Source of the DNA: Clostridiales bacterium
GTDB lineage: Bacteria; Bacillota; Clostridia; Peptostreptococcales; Anaerovoracaceae
NCBI GenBank assembly: GCA_012841925.1
Contig: DUTT01000069.1
Span: forward strand, 1 to 64,000
Reading direction: 5' to 3'
DNA length: 64,000 bases
Part shown: positions 29,480-38,441 of the stretch, in pieces
Numbering within the stretch: position 1 is the first letter of the stretch
How the letters are laid out: the number at the start of each line of letters is the position of its first letter
Made by a program: the position numbers and the translations under genes
The notes under the pieces: generated by a model
Database searches by the model: none
What the model was told of the DNA's origin: nothing
The model's input: only the letters and a program-made list of their open reading frames with translations

Positions 29480-29508
29480 ATCATATCACGAACAGTTCGG
29501 GATTGCAA
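29480..29508 (-). promoter_or_regulatory. Promoter of the NYN-rnhB-M20 operon
   Basis: On the minus strand TTGCAA (29503-29508), 17-bp spacer, TATGAT (29480-29485), 53 bases before the NYN start codon. Confidence 0.65.
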
Positions 29509-29542
29509 AACAAAGCCACACGCGACGGCGGTCGCACGCGGC

Positions 29543-29653
29543 AGTGGAGGGCCAGTGGATGTACGTTAAGAAAAGTGGAGTGATATCCCAAAAATAAGCA
29601 GAAATTGCTTGCATATGGGCGCGAAGTGGTCTATAGTGGAGACAAGAAAGTGC
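29543..29653 (+). promoter_or_regulatory. mraZ promoter with AGTGG direct repeats (candidate MraZ boxes)
   Basis: TTGCAT (29609-29614), 17-bp spacer, TATAGT (29632-29637). AGTGG occurs at 29543, 29554, 29574, 29625 and 29635 and AAAGTGC at 29647; the pair 29625/29635 is spaced by exactly 10 bp and overlaps the -10. MraZ proteins characterised elsewhere bind G-rich or AAAGTG-type direct repeats with 10-bp period in their own promoters, so this is a plausible autoregulatory operator. Confidence 0.6.
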
Positions 29654-29667
29654 AGGAGGAACCGACC

Positions 29668-30099
29668 TTGTTGATGGGGGTGTATCAAAACTCCATAGAC
29701 GCAAAAAGCCGGCTGATTGTCCCCGCGAAATTTCGCGAGGAGCTCGGCTTTAAATGCGTGCTGACCCGGGGTCTGGATCAGTGCCTCGTCATCTATCCGA
29801 TGCAGACGTGGGCGGAGCAGCAGGAAAAGCTGGCAACGCTTCCGCGCTCGGACGAAATGGCACGGGCGTTCCTGCGCTACATGTACGCAAACGCGGTCGA
29901 GTGCGAGATCGATAAACAGGGACGCATCACGGTGCCGCAGTATCTGCGCGACATCGCCGACATCGAAAAGGATCTCGTGACCATCGGCATGCTGGACCGC
30001 GTTGAGCTCTGGGCGAAAGAGGTATACGACGATTCTGAAATCGGCGGCAGGCTGTCGCCGGAGGACTTCAAGAAAATCGGCGAAACCTATCAGGTGTAG
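29668..30099 (+). CDS. mraZ: Transcriptional regulator MraZ
   Basis: A 143-residue MraZ with two SpoVT/AbrB-like halves: MGVYQNSIDAKSRLIVPAKFRE and VECEIDKQGRITVPQYLRD, each with the DxxxR motif. I place the start at TTG 29668, because AGGAGG (29654-29659) is 8 bases upstream and this gives the usual MLMG N-terminus and 143-residue length; ATG 29674 would be 14 bases from that site. MraZ binds repeats upstream of the dcw cluster and represses it. rsmH follows after 4 bases. Confidence 0.93.
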   Translation: MLMGVYQNSIDAKSRLIVPAKFREELGFKCVLTRGLDQCLVIYPMQTWAEQQEKLATLPRSDEMARAFLRYMYANAVECEIDKQGRITVPQYLRDIADIEKDLVTIGMLDRVELWAKEVYDDSEIGGRLSPEDFKKIGETYQV

Positions 30100-30103
30100 C
30101 GAC

Positions 30104-31039
30104 ATGGTATACAGTCACACACCGGTACTATACGACGAGGTGCTGCGCCATCTGGCGATCCGCCCGAAGGGCACATATGTGGACGGCACGCTCGGAGGCG
30201 CAGGACATGCGCTTGGAATCTGCGAAGCGCTGTCGTGGGACGGACACTTCGTCGGCGTGGATCAGGATCCCGCCGCTCTGGAAGCCGCTTCGGCCCGGCT
30301 GGAAAAGACGACGTGCAGGAAGAGCCTCGTTCGCGGAAACTATTCTTCGCTGAGACAGATTCTTGACAGCCTGAACATCGATAAAGTCGACGGCATCCTG
30401 CTGGACCTCGGAGTCTCCTCTTTTCAACTCGACACGCCGTCCCGGGGATTTTCCTACATGCACGATGCCCCGCTGGACATGCGCATGGATCCGGAAAATC
30501 CGCTGACGGCAGCGCATATCGTCAACGACTACGACGAGAGCCGCATCCGGGACATCATCCGGGAGTTCGGGGAAGAGCGGTACGCCAGCCGGATTGCGCA
30601 GCGGATTGCGGGAGCGCGCACCGAAAAGCGCATCGAAACGACGTACGAACTCGTCGATATCATCAAATCCGCTATTCCGGCCGCCGCAAGGAGGGAAGGA
30701 CCTCACCCGGCGAAGCGCACGTTTCAGGCCATCCGCATCGAAGTCAACGACGAGCTGTACCACCTTGAAAGGGCTCTGGGAGATGCGACCGACGCACTGG
30801 CAAGCGGAGGGCGGCTGGCGGTCATCACCTTTCATTCGCTCGAAGACCGCATCGTAAAACAGCACGTGCAAAGCAGACTTCATCCCTGCACCTGTCCGCC
30901 CGGACTGCCGGTCTGCGTCTGCGAAAAGAAAAGCGATATCAAAAAAGTGACGGGCAAGCCCATCCAGGCTGACCTGGAGGAAGTCGAACACAATCCGAGA
31001 GCGAGAAGCGCCAAGCTTCGCGTCATCGAAAAACTATAG
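30104..31039 (+). CDS. rsmH: 16S rRNA (cytosine1402-N4)-methyltransferase
   Basis: A 311-residue RsmH/MraW: HTPVLYDEVLRHL start, SAM-binding DGTLGGAGHA and GVDQDPAAL, LLDLGVSSFQLD, RGFSYMHDAPLDMRMD, HPAKRTFQAIRIEVNDEL and VITFHSLEDRIVK. It methylates N4 of C1402 in 16S rRNA. ATG 30104 begins 4 bases after mraZ. The Cys-rich LHPCTCPPGLPVCVC segment near the C-terminus is typical of Gram-positive RsmH. Intact. Confidence 0.97.
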   Translation: MVYSHTPVLYDEVLRHLAIRPKGTYVDGTLGGAGHALGICEALSWDGHFVGVDQDPAALEAASARLEKTTCRKSLVRGNYSSLRQILDSLNIDKVDGILLDLGVSSFQLDTPSRGFSYMHDAPLDMRMDPENPLTAAHIVNDYDESRIRDIIREFGEERYASRIAQRIAGARTEKRIETTYELVDIIKSAIPAAARREGPHPAKRTFQAIRIEVNDELYHLERALGDATDALASGGRLAVITFHSLEDRIVKQHVQSRLHPCTCPPGLPVCVCEKKSDIKKVTGKPIQADLEEVEHNPRARSAKLRVIEKL

Positions 31040-31053
31040 AAAGGATCGGGATC

Positions 31054-31491
31054 ATGACATCAGCAGAACGAAGCAGGGCCTACACCTCCGAATACATACG
31101 TTTTGACCAGAACGTGTTCCCGGCCAGGGAAAAGCCGGCTGCGGCGCCTGCTCAGCGGTCGGTTCCGCTCGGGACGTTCCAGCGTATACAGGCGTTTTTT
31201 CTCCTGCTGCTGTGCGGCTTTGTCCTCATCGGTCTCATCGGCGTCAATGCGTTTTCGTCCAAGCTGCAGTACGACATCAACACGTTGAACCGCAGCGTTC
31301 TGTCGATCGAACGGGCCGTGCAGAATCTGGAAGTGGAAATTCAGACGGCGACGAGCATTGCGACGGTCGAAGCGAAAGCCAGGTCGATGGGCATGGTATA
31401 TCCCACATTTCAGGAGATGGTCTATCTGGACGGCTGCGGCGGTGTCCAGGGGGACTTTGCGCTGGCGCTCTGCGAGTCGGCGTACGAATAA
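31054..31491 (+). CDS. ftsL: FtsL-like septum protein
   Basis: A 145-residue bitopic protein in the ftsL position. It has a cytoplasmic N-terminus of about 45 residues, one strong TM segment (AFFLLLLCGFVLIGLIGV, about 50-68), then an extracytoplasmic heptad-like region (INTLNRSVLSIERAVQNLEVEIQ) that would form the FtsL/DivIC coiled coil. Sequence similarity is weak, as usual for FtsL; assignment rests on topology and on the position between rsmH and ftsI. It probably works with DivIB and DivIC to recruit FtsW/FtsI. Confidence 0.8.
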   Translation: MTSAERSRAYTSEYIRFDQNVFPAREKPAAAPAQRSVPLGTFQRIQAFFLLLLCGFVLIGLIGVNAFSSKLQYDINTLNRSVLSIERAVQNLEVEIQTATSIATVEAKARSMGMVYPTFQEMVYLDGCGGVQGDFALALCESAYE

Positions 31492-31496
31492 CCGGC

Positions 31497-33506
31497 ATGA
31501 GAGTCGCTGAGCCGGGCAACAAAAATAGAAGCAGGCTGGTATTCCTGTTTGGAATTGCCTGTTTTCTTTTTTTGCTACTCGCGTTCCGGCTCGGCTGGCA
31601 CATGATTATACGCGGTCCTGAATACGCGCAGATGGCGACGGATCAGCAGACGAAAGACAGCACCATCCAGGCGGTCCGCGGAGCGATTCGCGACCGCAAC
31701 GGGCGCGACCTGGCGATCAGCGCCGCGACGAATACCGTCTGGGTCCGCACGGATTCCGTTCGCGGCAACGGAAGCACGGACGAGGAAATCGAGGCGAATC
31801 TGATCCGCCAGACCCGCATTCTCGCAGAGTACCTGCAGATGGAGGAGGAAGCGGTCCGCAGCGTTCTGACCTCTGAGCGCAAGCTGTTGAGAGTTGCTAA
31901 ATATGTCGACATGGATGTCGCCACGGCCATCCGGGCAGAAAAGCTGGCCGGCATCGAGATTACCGAAGATGTCAAGCGCTCCTATCCCATGGGGGCGTTC
32001 GCGAGCCATGTGCTGGGCGGGACGACGGATGACCAGTCCGGACTTGCCGGCATCGAGCTCGCGTACAACCGGTATCTCGCAGGGGTCGACGGCCGGTGGA
32101 TCACACATAAGGATAACACGGGCAACAGCCTGTCGTACGGAACGGAACGCTACTACCAGCCGCGCGACGGCTATTCCGTAATTCTGACGCTGGATGCCAG
32201 CATCCAGCACATCGTTGAAACGGCTCTGATCCAGGCTCAGGAGCAGACGAAGGCCGACCGGGTGATGTGCGTGCTCATGGACCCCAAAACATGCGGAATC
32301 CTGGCGATGGCCGAAATCCCGGAATTCGACCCGAATAACCCCAGGGTGCCGATCGACGAAGAAGAAGCGGCTTACGTAGCGTCGCTTCCGGGGGAAGAGC
32401 AGGTGGCGTACTGGAACCGCATGTGGCGCAACTTCTGCGTCAGCGATGCGTACGAACCGGGATCGACCTTCAAGCTCATCACGGCAGGCATCGTGCTGGA
32501 CGAAGCAGTTACAAATCTGCGCGAAACATTTTTGTGCACCGGTACGTATCCCGTCGCCGATGCCGTTCTCAAGTGCTGGTATTATCCGCTTTCGCACGGA
32601 TGGCAGACGCTGACGCAGGCCGTCCAGAACTCGTGCAACCCGGTGATGATCCAGCTCGTGCAGCGCGTCGGGCTCAAAGCGTACTACGAGGGGCTGGAGC
32701 GATTCGGGCTCATGGAAAAAACCGGTGTGGATTTTCCCGGAGAAGGGTATAATATACTCCAGAAGAGAGAAACCGCCGGACCGGTCGGGTTGGCGACGAT
32801 GGCGTACGGGCAGGGCATCGCCGTGACGCCGGTCGGTCTGCTGACGGCTGTTTCGGCGTATGCAAACGGCGGGTTGCTGATGAAGCCCCGCTTCGTGCAG
32901 TCGCTCATCGATGCGGACGGCCAAACGGTCGAGCAGTACGAGCCCGAAATTGTGAGGCGGGCCGTATCGCAGCAGACGGCCGACGACATGCTCGCCATCA
33001 TGGAGTCCGTCGTTTTAGACGGCGGCGGGGGAACCGCCCGCGTCCCGGGATACCGCATCGGCGGGAAGACAGGGACGGCGAACAAACCCGAAGGCGGCGG
33101 CTATTCCAAAACGGATGTATACGGATCGTTTATCGGCCTTGCGCCCATCGATGACCCTCGCATCGCCATCCTGGTGATCGTCGATACGCCTAAAGGGGTG
33201 CTGTACGGAAGTCAGACGGCCGCGCCGGCGGCCAAAATCATCCTGGAAGAAGTTTTTCGCTATCTCGATATTCAGCCTTCGTACACCGCAGCCGAGGAAA
33301 AAGCGATTCGGTCCGGGAAGGCGGAAGTGCCCAATGTGGTCGGGCAGAGCATCTCGGATGCCATCGGCATGCTGGGCGGCCGTTCGCTGGGGTACAGCCT
33401 CGCACCGAAAACCGATCTTCTGGAAGACCTCATCGTCATCGACCAATATCCCCGGGCGGGTGCGCTCATCGACATGAACACGAATGTGACGCTGTATTAC
33501 GAGTAG
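31497..33506 (+). CDS. ftsI: Division-specific transpeptidase FtsI/PBP2B-like with PASTA domain
   Basis: A 669-residue class B penicillin-binding protein: one N-terminal TM (about 15-34), a dimerisation/pedestal domain, and a transpeptidase domain with SxxK at S323-T-F-K326, SxN in NSCNP and KTGT in GGKTGTAN. A single C-terminal PASTA domain (AEVPNVVGQSISDAIGML) is typical of Firmicute PBP2B/SpoVD. It cross-links septal peptidoglycan with FtsW. I chose ATG 31497, just after the FtsL stop; no strong ribosome binding site is visible, so coupling to ftsL is likely. A sporulation-specific SpoVD role cannot be excluded. Confidence 0.9.
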   Translation: MRVAEPGNKNRSRLVFLFGIACFLFLLLAFRLGWHMIIRGPEYAQMATDQQTKDSTIQAVRGAIRDRNGRDLAISAATNTVWVRTDSVRGNGSTDEEIEANLIRQTRILAEYLQMEEEAVRSVLTSERKLLRVAKYVDMDVATAIRAEKLAGIEITEDVKRSYPMGAFASHVLGGTTDDQSGLAGIELAYNRYLAGVDGRWITHKDNTGNSLSYGTERYYQPRDGYSVILTLDASIQHIVETALIQAQEQTKADRVMCVLMDPKTCGILAMAEIPEFDPNNPRVPIDEEEAAYVASLPGEEQVAYWNRMWRNFCVSDAYEPGSTFKLITAGIVLDEAVTNLRETFLCTGTYPVADAVLKCWYYPLSHGWQTLTQAVQNSCNPVMIQLVQRVGLKAYYEGLERFGLMEKTGVDFPGEGYNILQKRETAGPVGLATMAYGQGIAVTPVGLLTAVSAYANGGLLMKPRFVQSLIDADGQTVEQYEPEIVRRAVSQQTADDMLAIMESVVLDGGGGTARVPGYRIGGKTGTANKPEGGGYSKTDVYGSFIGLAPIDDPRIAILVIVDTPKGVLYGSQTAAPAAKIILEEVFRYLDIQPSYTAAEEKAIRSGKAEVPNVVGQSISDAIGMLGGRSLGYSLAPKTDLLEDLIVIDQYPRAGALIDMNTNVTLYYE

Positions 33507-33521
33507 TCCTGGAGCCGGATC

Positions 33522-34937
33522 GTGGAGAGAACAAGCGTACAATTTATCGCCGCTGCATGCGGCGGACAGGTATACGGACAGACGGACGCCTCCATCGACG
33601 GCGTCGTCATCGATTCGCGCCTTGCCAGAGAAGGCGCGATGTTCGTCGCCTACATCGGGCCGAATCGCGACGGTCACGACTTTGTCCGCCAGGCGTTTGA
33701 TCTGGGCTGCCGCGTCTTTTTTATTTCGAGAAGCGAGCGCATTCCGGAGCTTCTTTCGTACGGCAGCGATGTATGCGTCATCCGGACGGCCCACACGGAA
33801 CAGGATCTCGTGCGCACAGCCGAAGCGTATCTCGCGCAGTTTTCTCTGCACCGCGTGGCGCTGACGGGGAGCGTCGGCAAGACGACGACGAAGGAGATGA
33901 CGGCGGCTGTGCTGGCGCAGAAATATCGCACCATCTACACGGAAGGCAACCTCAACACGACGCTCGGCCAGTGTCTGACGGCATTTCGGGCCGGTGCGGA
34001 CACGCAAGCCATCGTGTTTGAGATGGGCATGGACCGGCCAGGTGAAATCGAAAGCTACTGCCGCTGGATCCGCCCGCACATTGCGATGATTACAAACGCC
34101 GGGACGGCGCACATGGAATACCTCGGTTCGCGCGAAGCGATTGCGAGGGAAAAGCTGCAGATCGCCTCGCATCTGGGGTGCGACGATGTGCTGATTTTCA
34201 ACTGTGACAGCCCGTTTCTCTCCGCAGATGAAGTCGATTCGGCGCTGGGTGACTGCTGCAGACTCCGGCCGGTGGGAACGGGACCGCAGGCGGCCGTTCG
34301 GGTGGAATCCGTCCAACGGGACGGACACGGCATCCGCTTTACGCTGTCTGCCGGAACCGGGTATCCGTTTATACTGCCCATCCCGGGGCGCCACAATGCG
34401 TTGAACGCGGCGCTGGCGGTAGCGTGCGGGCTGGAGCTCGGCGTTTCGATGGAGCAGGCGGCACAGGCGCTGGCAGATGTCCGGCCGGCTGACCGCAGGC
34501 TCTGCGTGGAGGAAGCGGCAGGTATCACGCTCATCGATGATTCGTACAATGCCGGTCCCGATTCCATGCGGGCGGCTCTGGACGTCCTGGCGGAGACGGA
34601 CGGCACGCGCCGGATTGCCGTGCTTGCGGACATTCTGGAGCTCGGCCGCATGAGAGAAGAAGGGCACCTGGCCGTAGGGCGCGCCGTCGCAGAGACGTCG
34701 CCTGATGTGCTCGTCGCAGTCGGTTCGGACGCATCGTATTATGTCGCCGGTGCCAGGCAGGAGGGCTTTTCGGGACATTCCACCCACCTCAGCGAACCGT
34801 CCGAAGCGCTTTCGTGGCTGCTTCCACAGCTTTCGGAAGGCGACGTTATCCTCGTTAAAGGCTCGAATTCAACCGGGATTTCGGCAGTTGCCGCCGGTGT
34901 ACGGGCATACATCAGAGAAAAGGAGGCGGAGCGATGA
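33522..34937 (+). CDS. murF: UDP-MurNAc-tripeptide:D-alanyl-D-alanine ligase
   Basis: A 471-residue Mur ligase: N-terminal MurF-type domain (VVIDSRLAREGAMFVAYIG), central ATPase with GSVGKTTTKEM and EMGMDRPGEI, NAGTAHMEYLGS, and C-terminal DDSYNAGPDSM. It adds D-Ala-D-Ala to the UDP-MurNAc-tripeptide in the cytoplasm. The N-terminal substrate loop and DSYNA motif favour MurF over MurE. The start is GTG 33522 with GGAG 7 bases upstream; an ATGA overlap links it to mraY. No murE lies between ftsI and murF. Confidence 0.92.
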   Translation: MERTSVQFIAAACGGQVYGQTDASIDGVVIDSRLAREGAMFVAYIGPNRDGHDFVRQAFDLGCRVFFISRSERIPELLSYGSDVCVIRTAHTEQDLVRTAEAYLAQFSLHRVALTGSVGKTTTKEMTAAVLAQKYRTIYTEGNLNTTLGQCLTAFRAGADTQAIVFEMGMDRPGEIESYCRWIRPHIAMITNAGTAHMEYLGSREAIAREKLQIASHLGCDDVLIFNCDSPFLSADEVDSALGDCCRLRPVGTGPQAAVRVESVQRDGHGIRFTLSAGTGYPFILPIPGRHNALNAALAVACGLELGVSMEQAAQALADVRPADRRLCVEEAAGITLIDDSYNAGPDSMRAALDVLAETDGTRRIAVLADILELGRMREEGHLAVGRAVAETSPDVLVAVGSDASYYVAGARQEGFSGHSTHLSEPSEALSWLLPQLSEGDVILVKGSNSTGISAVAAGVRAYIREKEAER

Positions 34938-35893
34938 GCTGGTCAGCGGTCATCTGGGCGGCGGTCATAGCGATCGGCACCGCAGCGATCTCCATCCCCG
35001 TGCTGATTCCTCTGCTGCGCCGCATGGGCGCGGGCCAGAGCATCCGGGAGGAAGGCCCGAAAGAACACATGAGCAAATCGGGCACACCGACGATGGGCGG
35101 TGTAGCCATCCTGCTGGCGGTCGTCGTATCCGTCGCAACCACGGCGGGCTGGGATCGCCGAATCGCTCTCATGCTATTTTGGATGCTCGGCTACGGAGCC
35201 ATCGGATTCGCAGACGACATCCTCATCCTGCGCCGGAGGCAGAACCTCGGGCTCACGGCCAGGCAGAAACTGGCCCTTCAGATCCTCGTGGCCGGCGCCG
35301 GTGCCTTCCTCCAGAACCGGCTTAGCGGCGGAGATACGTCGATGTACATCCCTCTGCTTCGGATACACGCAGATCTGGGGGTTTTCTACGGGCCGCTCAT
35401 CGCTTTTGCGGCGGTGGCGATGGCCAATGCCGTCAACCTGACGGACGGTCTGGACGGACTGGCTTCGGGCATCACTTCGATCGTATCGGTCTGTCTCGTC
35501 GTAATCGGGATGGGGCTCGGACATTTTTACGGCGCCGTGTTTTCCGCCGCCGTATTCGGCGCCTGCCTCGGGTTTTTGCTGTACAACCGACATCCGGCTT
35601 CTCTGTTTATGGGAGACACCGGCTCGCTGGCGCTCGGCGGTGCGCTGGCCGGGGCAGCGGTGTCGATGGATGTTGTGCTGCTGCTGCCTTTGATCGGCGG
35701 CGTATACGTGGCTGAGGCGGTATCTGTAATCGTGCAGGTCTACGTGTTCCAGACGCAAAACGGCAGGCGGTTTTTTCGCATGTCTCCGCTGCATCATCAC
35801 TTTGAGCTCGGCGGCTGGAGCGAAGACAAAGTCGTCGCGGTGTTCTGCGGAGCTACGCTCGTGCTGTGCGCGCTGGGCGTGGCGGCCATGTGA
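34934..35893 (+). CDS. mraY: Phospho-N-acetylmuramoyl-pentapeptide transferase
   Basis: A 319-residue polytopic enzyme with about ten TM segments that makes lipid I from UDP-MurNAc-pentapeptide and undecaprenyl phosphate. Diagnostic motifs are HMSKSGTPTMGG, FADDILI with the Mg-binding Asp pair, NAVNLTDGLDGLA and the C-terminal MSPLHHHFELGGW loop. It overlaps murF by 4 bases. Intact and normal in length. Confidence 0.96.
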   Translation: MSWSAVIWAAVIAIGTAAISIPVLIPLLRRMGAGQSIREEGPKEHMSKSGTPTMGGVAILLAVVVSVATTAGWDRRIALMLFWMLGYGAIGFADDILILRRRQNLGLTARQKLALQILVAGAGAFLQNRLSGGDTSMYIPLLRIHADLGVFYGPLIAFAAVAMANAVNLTDGLDGLASGITSIVSVCLVVIGMGLGHFYGAVFSAAVFGACLGFLLYNRHPASLFMGDTGSLALGGALAGAAVSMDVVLLLPLIGGVYVAEAVSVIVQVYVFQTQNGRRFFRMSPLHHHFELGGWSEDKVVAVFCGATLVLCALGVAAM

Positions 35894-35905
35894 GTGAGGG
35901 TTTCG

Positions 35906-37294
35906 ATGAGTGAATATGCACATAAAAATATACTGATCGCAGGTCTGGGCACATCCGGCACGGCGGCAGCCCGTCTGCTGGCCGGCAGAGGCGGAGCGCT
36001 GTTTGCATGGGATTCAAAAGAAAGCACCGCTCTTCCGCAGGAGGATCTTGAGGAGCTCGGACATCTCGGCGTATCCTGCCTGTTTGCAGACGAAGGGCTC
36101 GCTGCGCTTCCGGCGTCGATCGACCTGGCGGTTACAAGCCCCGGTCTGTCGTCCGACGCGCCGGTGCTCGCGCGCGCAAAGGCTGCGGGTGCGGAGATCA
36201 TCGGCGAGCTGGAACTGGCGTACCGGTGCAGCCGCTGTCCGTTTATCGGCATCACGGGCACGAACGGAAAGACGACGGTCACGTCGCTGATCGGCGACAT
36301 GTTCCGGCTCGCCGGTCTGCCGCATGCCGTTGCAGGAAACATCGGTCGCGCAGCGTCCGATGCCGTGCTGCACGAAACGGGCGAGGAAACGATGATCGTG
36401 GAAGTTTCGAGCTTTCAACTGGAGACGATTGTGCAATTCCGTCCGCGCATTTCGGTGATGCTCAACATCGCGCCGGATCACATGGACCGTCACGGAACGC
36501 TGGAAGAATACGCGAGGGTTAAATTCCGGATGTTCGAAAACCAGAAAGAAAACGATGCGTGCGTGTACAATGCAGACGATGTGCTGTGCGCGCGCATTCC
36601 GGATACCGGTCTTGCCGCCCGGGCATTCCCGTTTTCGACGTCGCCGCTTGCGGGCGGCGGAGCGTTTGTCCGAGGAAGCCGCATGGCCCTGACGGACGGA
36701 GCATCGCTTTCGATCGATCTGGGCTCGGTCCGGGATTTAAAACTGCCGGGCTCGCACAACGTGAGCAACGCGCTTGCGGCTGCGGCCGCCGCCTACATCG
36801 CCGGCGTGCCTGTGCGCGCCATCCGCGAATCGCTGCGCACGTTCTCCGGCCTTCCGCACCGGATTGAACACGTCGCCGACATCGACGGTGTTTCGTACAT
36901 CGACGACTCAAAGGGCACGAATCCGGCGGCATCCGTGCGCGCCATCCAGGCCGTGAGCCGTCCGATCGTCCTCATCGCGGGAGGATACGAAAAACAGGCG
37001 GACTTCGGAGAATACACCGATGCGTTTCCTGGCCGCGTGCGCCACGTGCTCCTGATGGGAGCAACAGCGGAGCGCATCGCAGAAAGCGCTCAGAAAAGCG
37101 GGTTCAGCAAAGAATATATCCATCGCTGTGCCGACATGGAGCAGTGCGTGCGGGAAGCGGCAAAGCTCGCCCGCCCGGGCGATGCGGTCCTGCTGTCGCC
37201 GGCGTGCGCAAGCTGGGGACAGTATGCGAATTTTGAAGAGCGGGGGCGCCACTTTGCATCCCTCGTGCTGAGTTTGGATAAATCCCATGACTGA
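35906..37294 (+). CDS. murD: UDP-MurNAc-L-alanine:D-glutamate ligase
   Basis: A 462-residue Mur ligase: N-terminal Rossmann-like domain (ILIAGLGTSGTAAARLL), ATPase P-loop GITGTNGKTTVTSL, EVSSFQLE, NIAPDHMDRHG, and C-terminal GLPHRIEHVADIDGVSYIDDSKGTNP. The KGTNP and SSFQL blocks are MurD-specific. It adds D-Glu in the cytoplasm. ATG 35906 follows TGAGGG; an upstream in-frame GTG (35894) directly after the mraY stop has no site of its own and is less likely. Confidence 0.95.
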   Translation: MSEYAHKNILIAGLGTSGTAAARLLAGRGGALFAWDSKESTALPQEDLEELGHLGVSCLFADEGLAALPASIDLAVTSPGLSSDAPVLARAKAAGAEIIGELELAYRCSRCPFIGITGTNGKTTVTSLIGDMFRLAGLPHAVAGNIGRAASDAVLHETGEETMIVEVSSFQLETIVQFRPRISVMLNIAPDHMDRHGTLEEYARVKFRMFENQKENDACVYNADDVLCARIPDTGLAARAFPFSTSPLAGGGAFVRGSRMALTDGASLSIDLGSVRDLKLPGSHNVSNALAAAAAAYIAGVPVRAIRESLRTFSGLPHRIEHVADIDGVSYIDDSKGTNPAASVRAIQAVSRPIVLIAGGYEKQADFGEYTDAFPGRVRHVLLMGATAERIAESAQKSGFSKEYIHRCADMEQCVREAAKLARPGDAVLLSPACASWGQYANFEERGRHFASLVLSLDKSHD

Positions 37295-37305
37295 AAGCAG
37301 TGATC

Positions 37306-38433
37306 ATGAGTGCAAAAGCCGCAAGACAATTGAAGCAGGGAGATTTTATGCTCGTGCTGCTGGTGCTGGCACTGTCGCTGTTCGGCGTAGCCATGGTCTT
37401 CAGCGCCAGCTATTACAACGCGCTGAGCAAGTTTGGAAATCCATATAAGTATCTGACGGAAGCGACGACCTGGGTGCTGATTGGCTGGGTCGGATTTGCA
37501 TTCTTTTCCGTTCTTGATTATCATTATCTGAAGTTGCTGGCCTGGCCGCTGATCTGCATCGGACTCGTGCTGCTTGCCCTGATATTTACACCGCTCGGAC
37601 TGACGCTGAACAACGCGACGCGCTGGCTCAACTTTAAATACTTTACCGTGATGCCCGGCGAGGTCATCAAATTCTGCCTCATCGTGTTCGTCGCGACGTT
37701 TCTCTCCGAGGATCCGTCGCGCGCCCAGCGCCTTACGAAGGGCGTGCTTCCCATGCTGGGACTCGGGGGCCTGTGCTTCGTGCTCATCTACAAGCAGCCG
37801 AACCTGTCGACGGCAGGCCTGGTGCTTCTGCTTGTAATCGGCATGTTGTATGTCGCAGGCCTTCCGCGCATCTGGGTGACGGTCGCGGCCATAAGCGGTG
37901 CGGCGCTCGCTGTGCTCGCCGTTGTGGCGCCCGGAGGCGAATACCGGATGCAGCGCGTGCGCGGTTTTTTAAACCCGTTCCTGGACCCTCTGGATTCGGG
38001 ATATCAGGCAGCCCAGTCTCTGCTTGCGCTCGGGTCCGGAGGCGTGTTCGGCGCAGGCCCGGGCCGCAGCATCCAGAAGACGCTGTACCTGCCGGAACCT
38101 CAAAACGACTTTATCCTGGCGATCATCGGCGAAGAAATCGGATTTGTCGGCGTCCTCGGCCTGATGCTCCTCTACATTGCGCTCATCTGGCGCTGCTGCC
38201 ACATCGCCGTGCGCGCCAAAGACTTTTTCGGCATGATGCTGGCCTCGGGGATTACGATCATCCTCAGCCTGCAGGTGCTGATGAACATCGCGGTCGTGAC
38301 CGCCTCGTTCCCGCCGACCGGTGTCACGCTTCCGTTTATCAGCCTGGGCGGCAACGCCATGGTCGTATTTTTGTCCATGATGGGCATCATGACGAACATC
38401 GCCGGACAGGCGCTGCCGTCGAAAACGCTGTGA
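37306..38433 (+). CDS. ftsW: Lipid II glycosyltransferase FtsW (SEDS family)
   Basis: A 375-residue SEDS protein with about ten TM segments. Recognisable are NNATRWLNF, MPGEVIKFCLIVF, YKQPNLSTAGL (functional Asp/Glu-type positions replaced by Asn in this loop), YQAAQSLLALGSGGVFGAGPGRS, LPEPQNDFILAIIGEEIGFVG and PPTGVTLPFISLGG. It polymerises septal glycan with its partner FtsI. The start could be GTG 37300 or ATG 37306; the latter has GAAAG at a better distance. An FtsW role rather than RodA is inferred from position between murD and murG. Confidence 0.93.
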   Translation: MSAKAARQLKQGDFMLVLLVLALSLFGVAMVFSASYYNALSKFGNPYKYLTEATTWVLIGWVGFAFFSVLDYHYLKLLAWPLICIGLVLLALIFTPLGLTLNNATRWLNFKYFTVMPGEVIKFCLIVFVATFLSEDPSRAQRLTKGVLPMLGLGGLCFVLIYKQPNLSTAGLVLLLVIGMLYVAGLPRIWVTVAAISGAALAVLAVVAPGGEYRMQRVRGFLNPFLDPLDSGYQAAQSLLALGSGGVFGAGPGRSIQKTLYLPEPQNDFILAIIGEEIGFVGVLGLMLLYIALIWRCCHIAVRAKDFFGMMLASGITIILSLQVLMNIAVVTASFPPTGVTLPFISLGGNAMVVFLSMMGIMTNIAGQALPSKTL

Positions 38434-38441
38434 GGTACCCC

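Noticed and set aside
33015-34787. Long antisense frames (for example 590 codons here, 511 at 44563-46098, 525 at 46584-48161, 536 at 49075-50685, 386 at 22340-23500).
   Set aside because: They lie opposite well-recognised genes (ftsI/murF, pheT, mutS2, argS, lysA) and are by-products of GC-rich codon usage; none matches a family.
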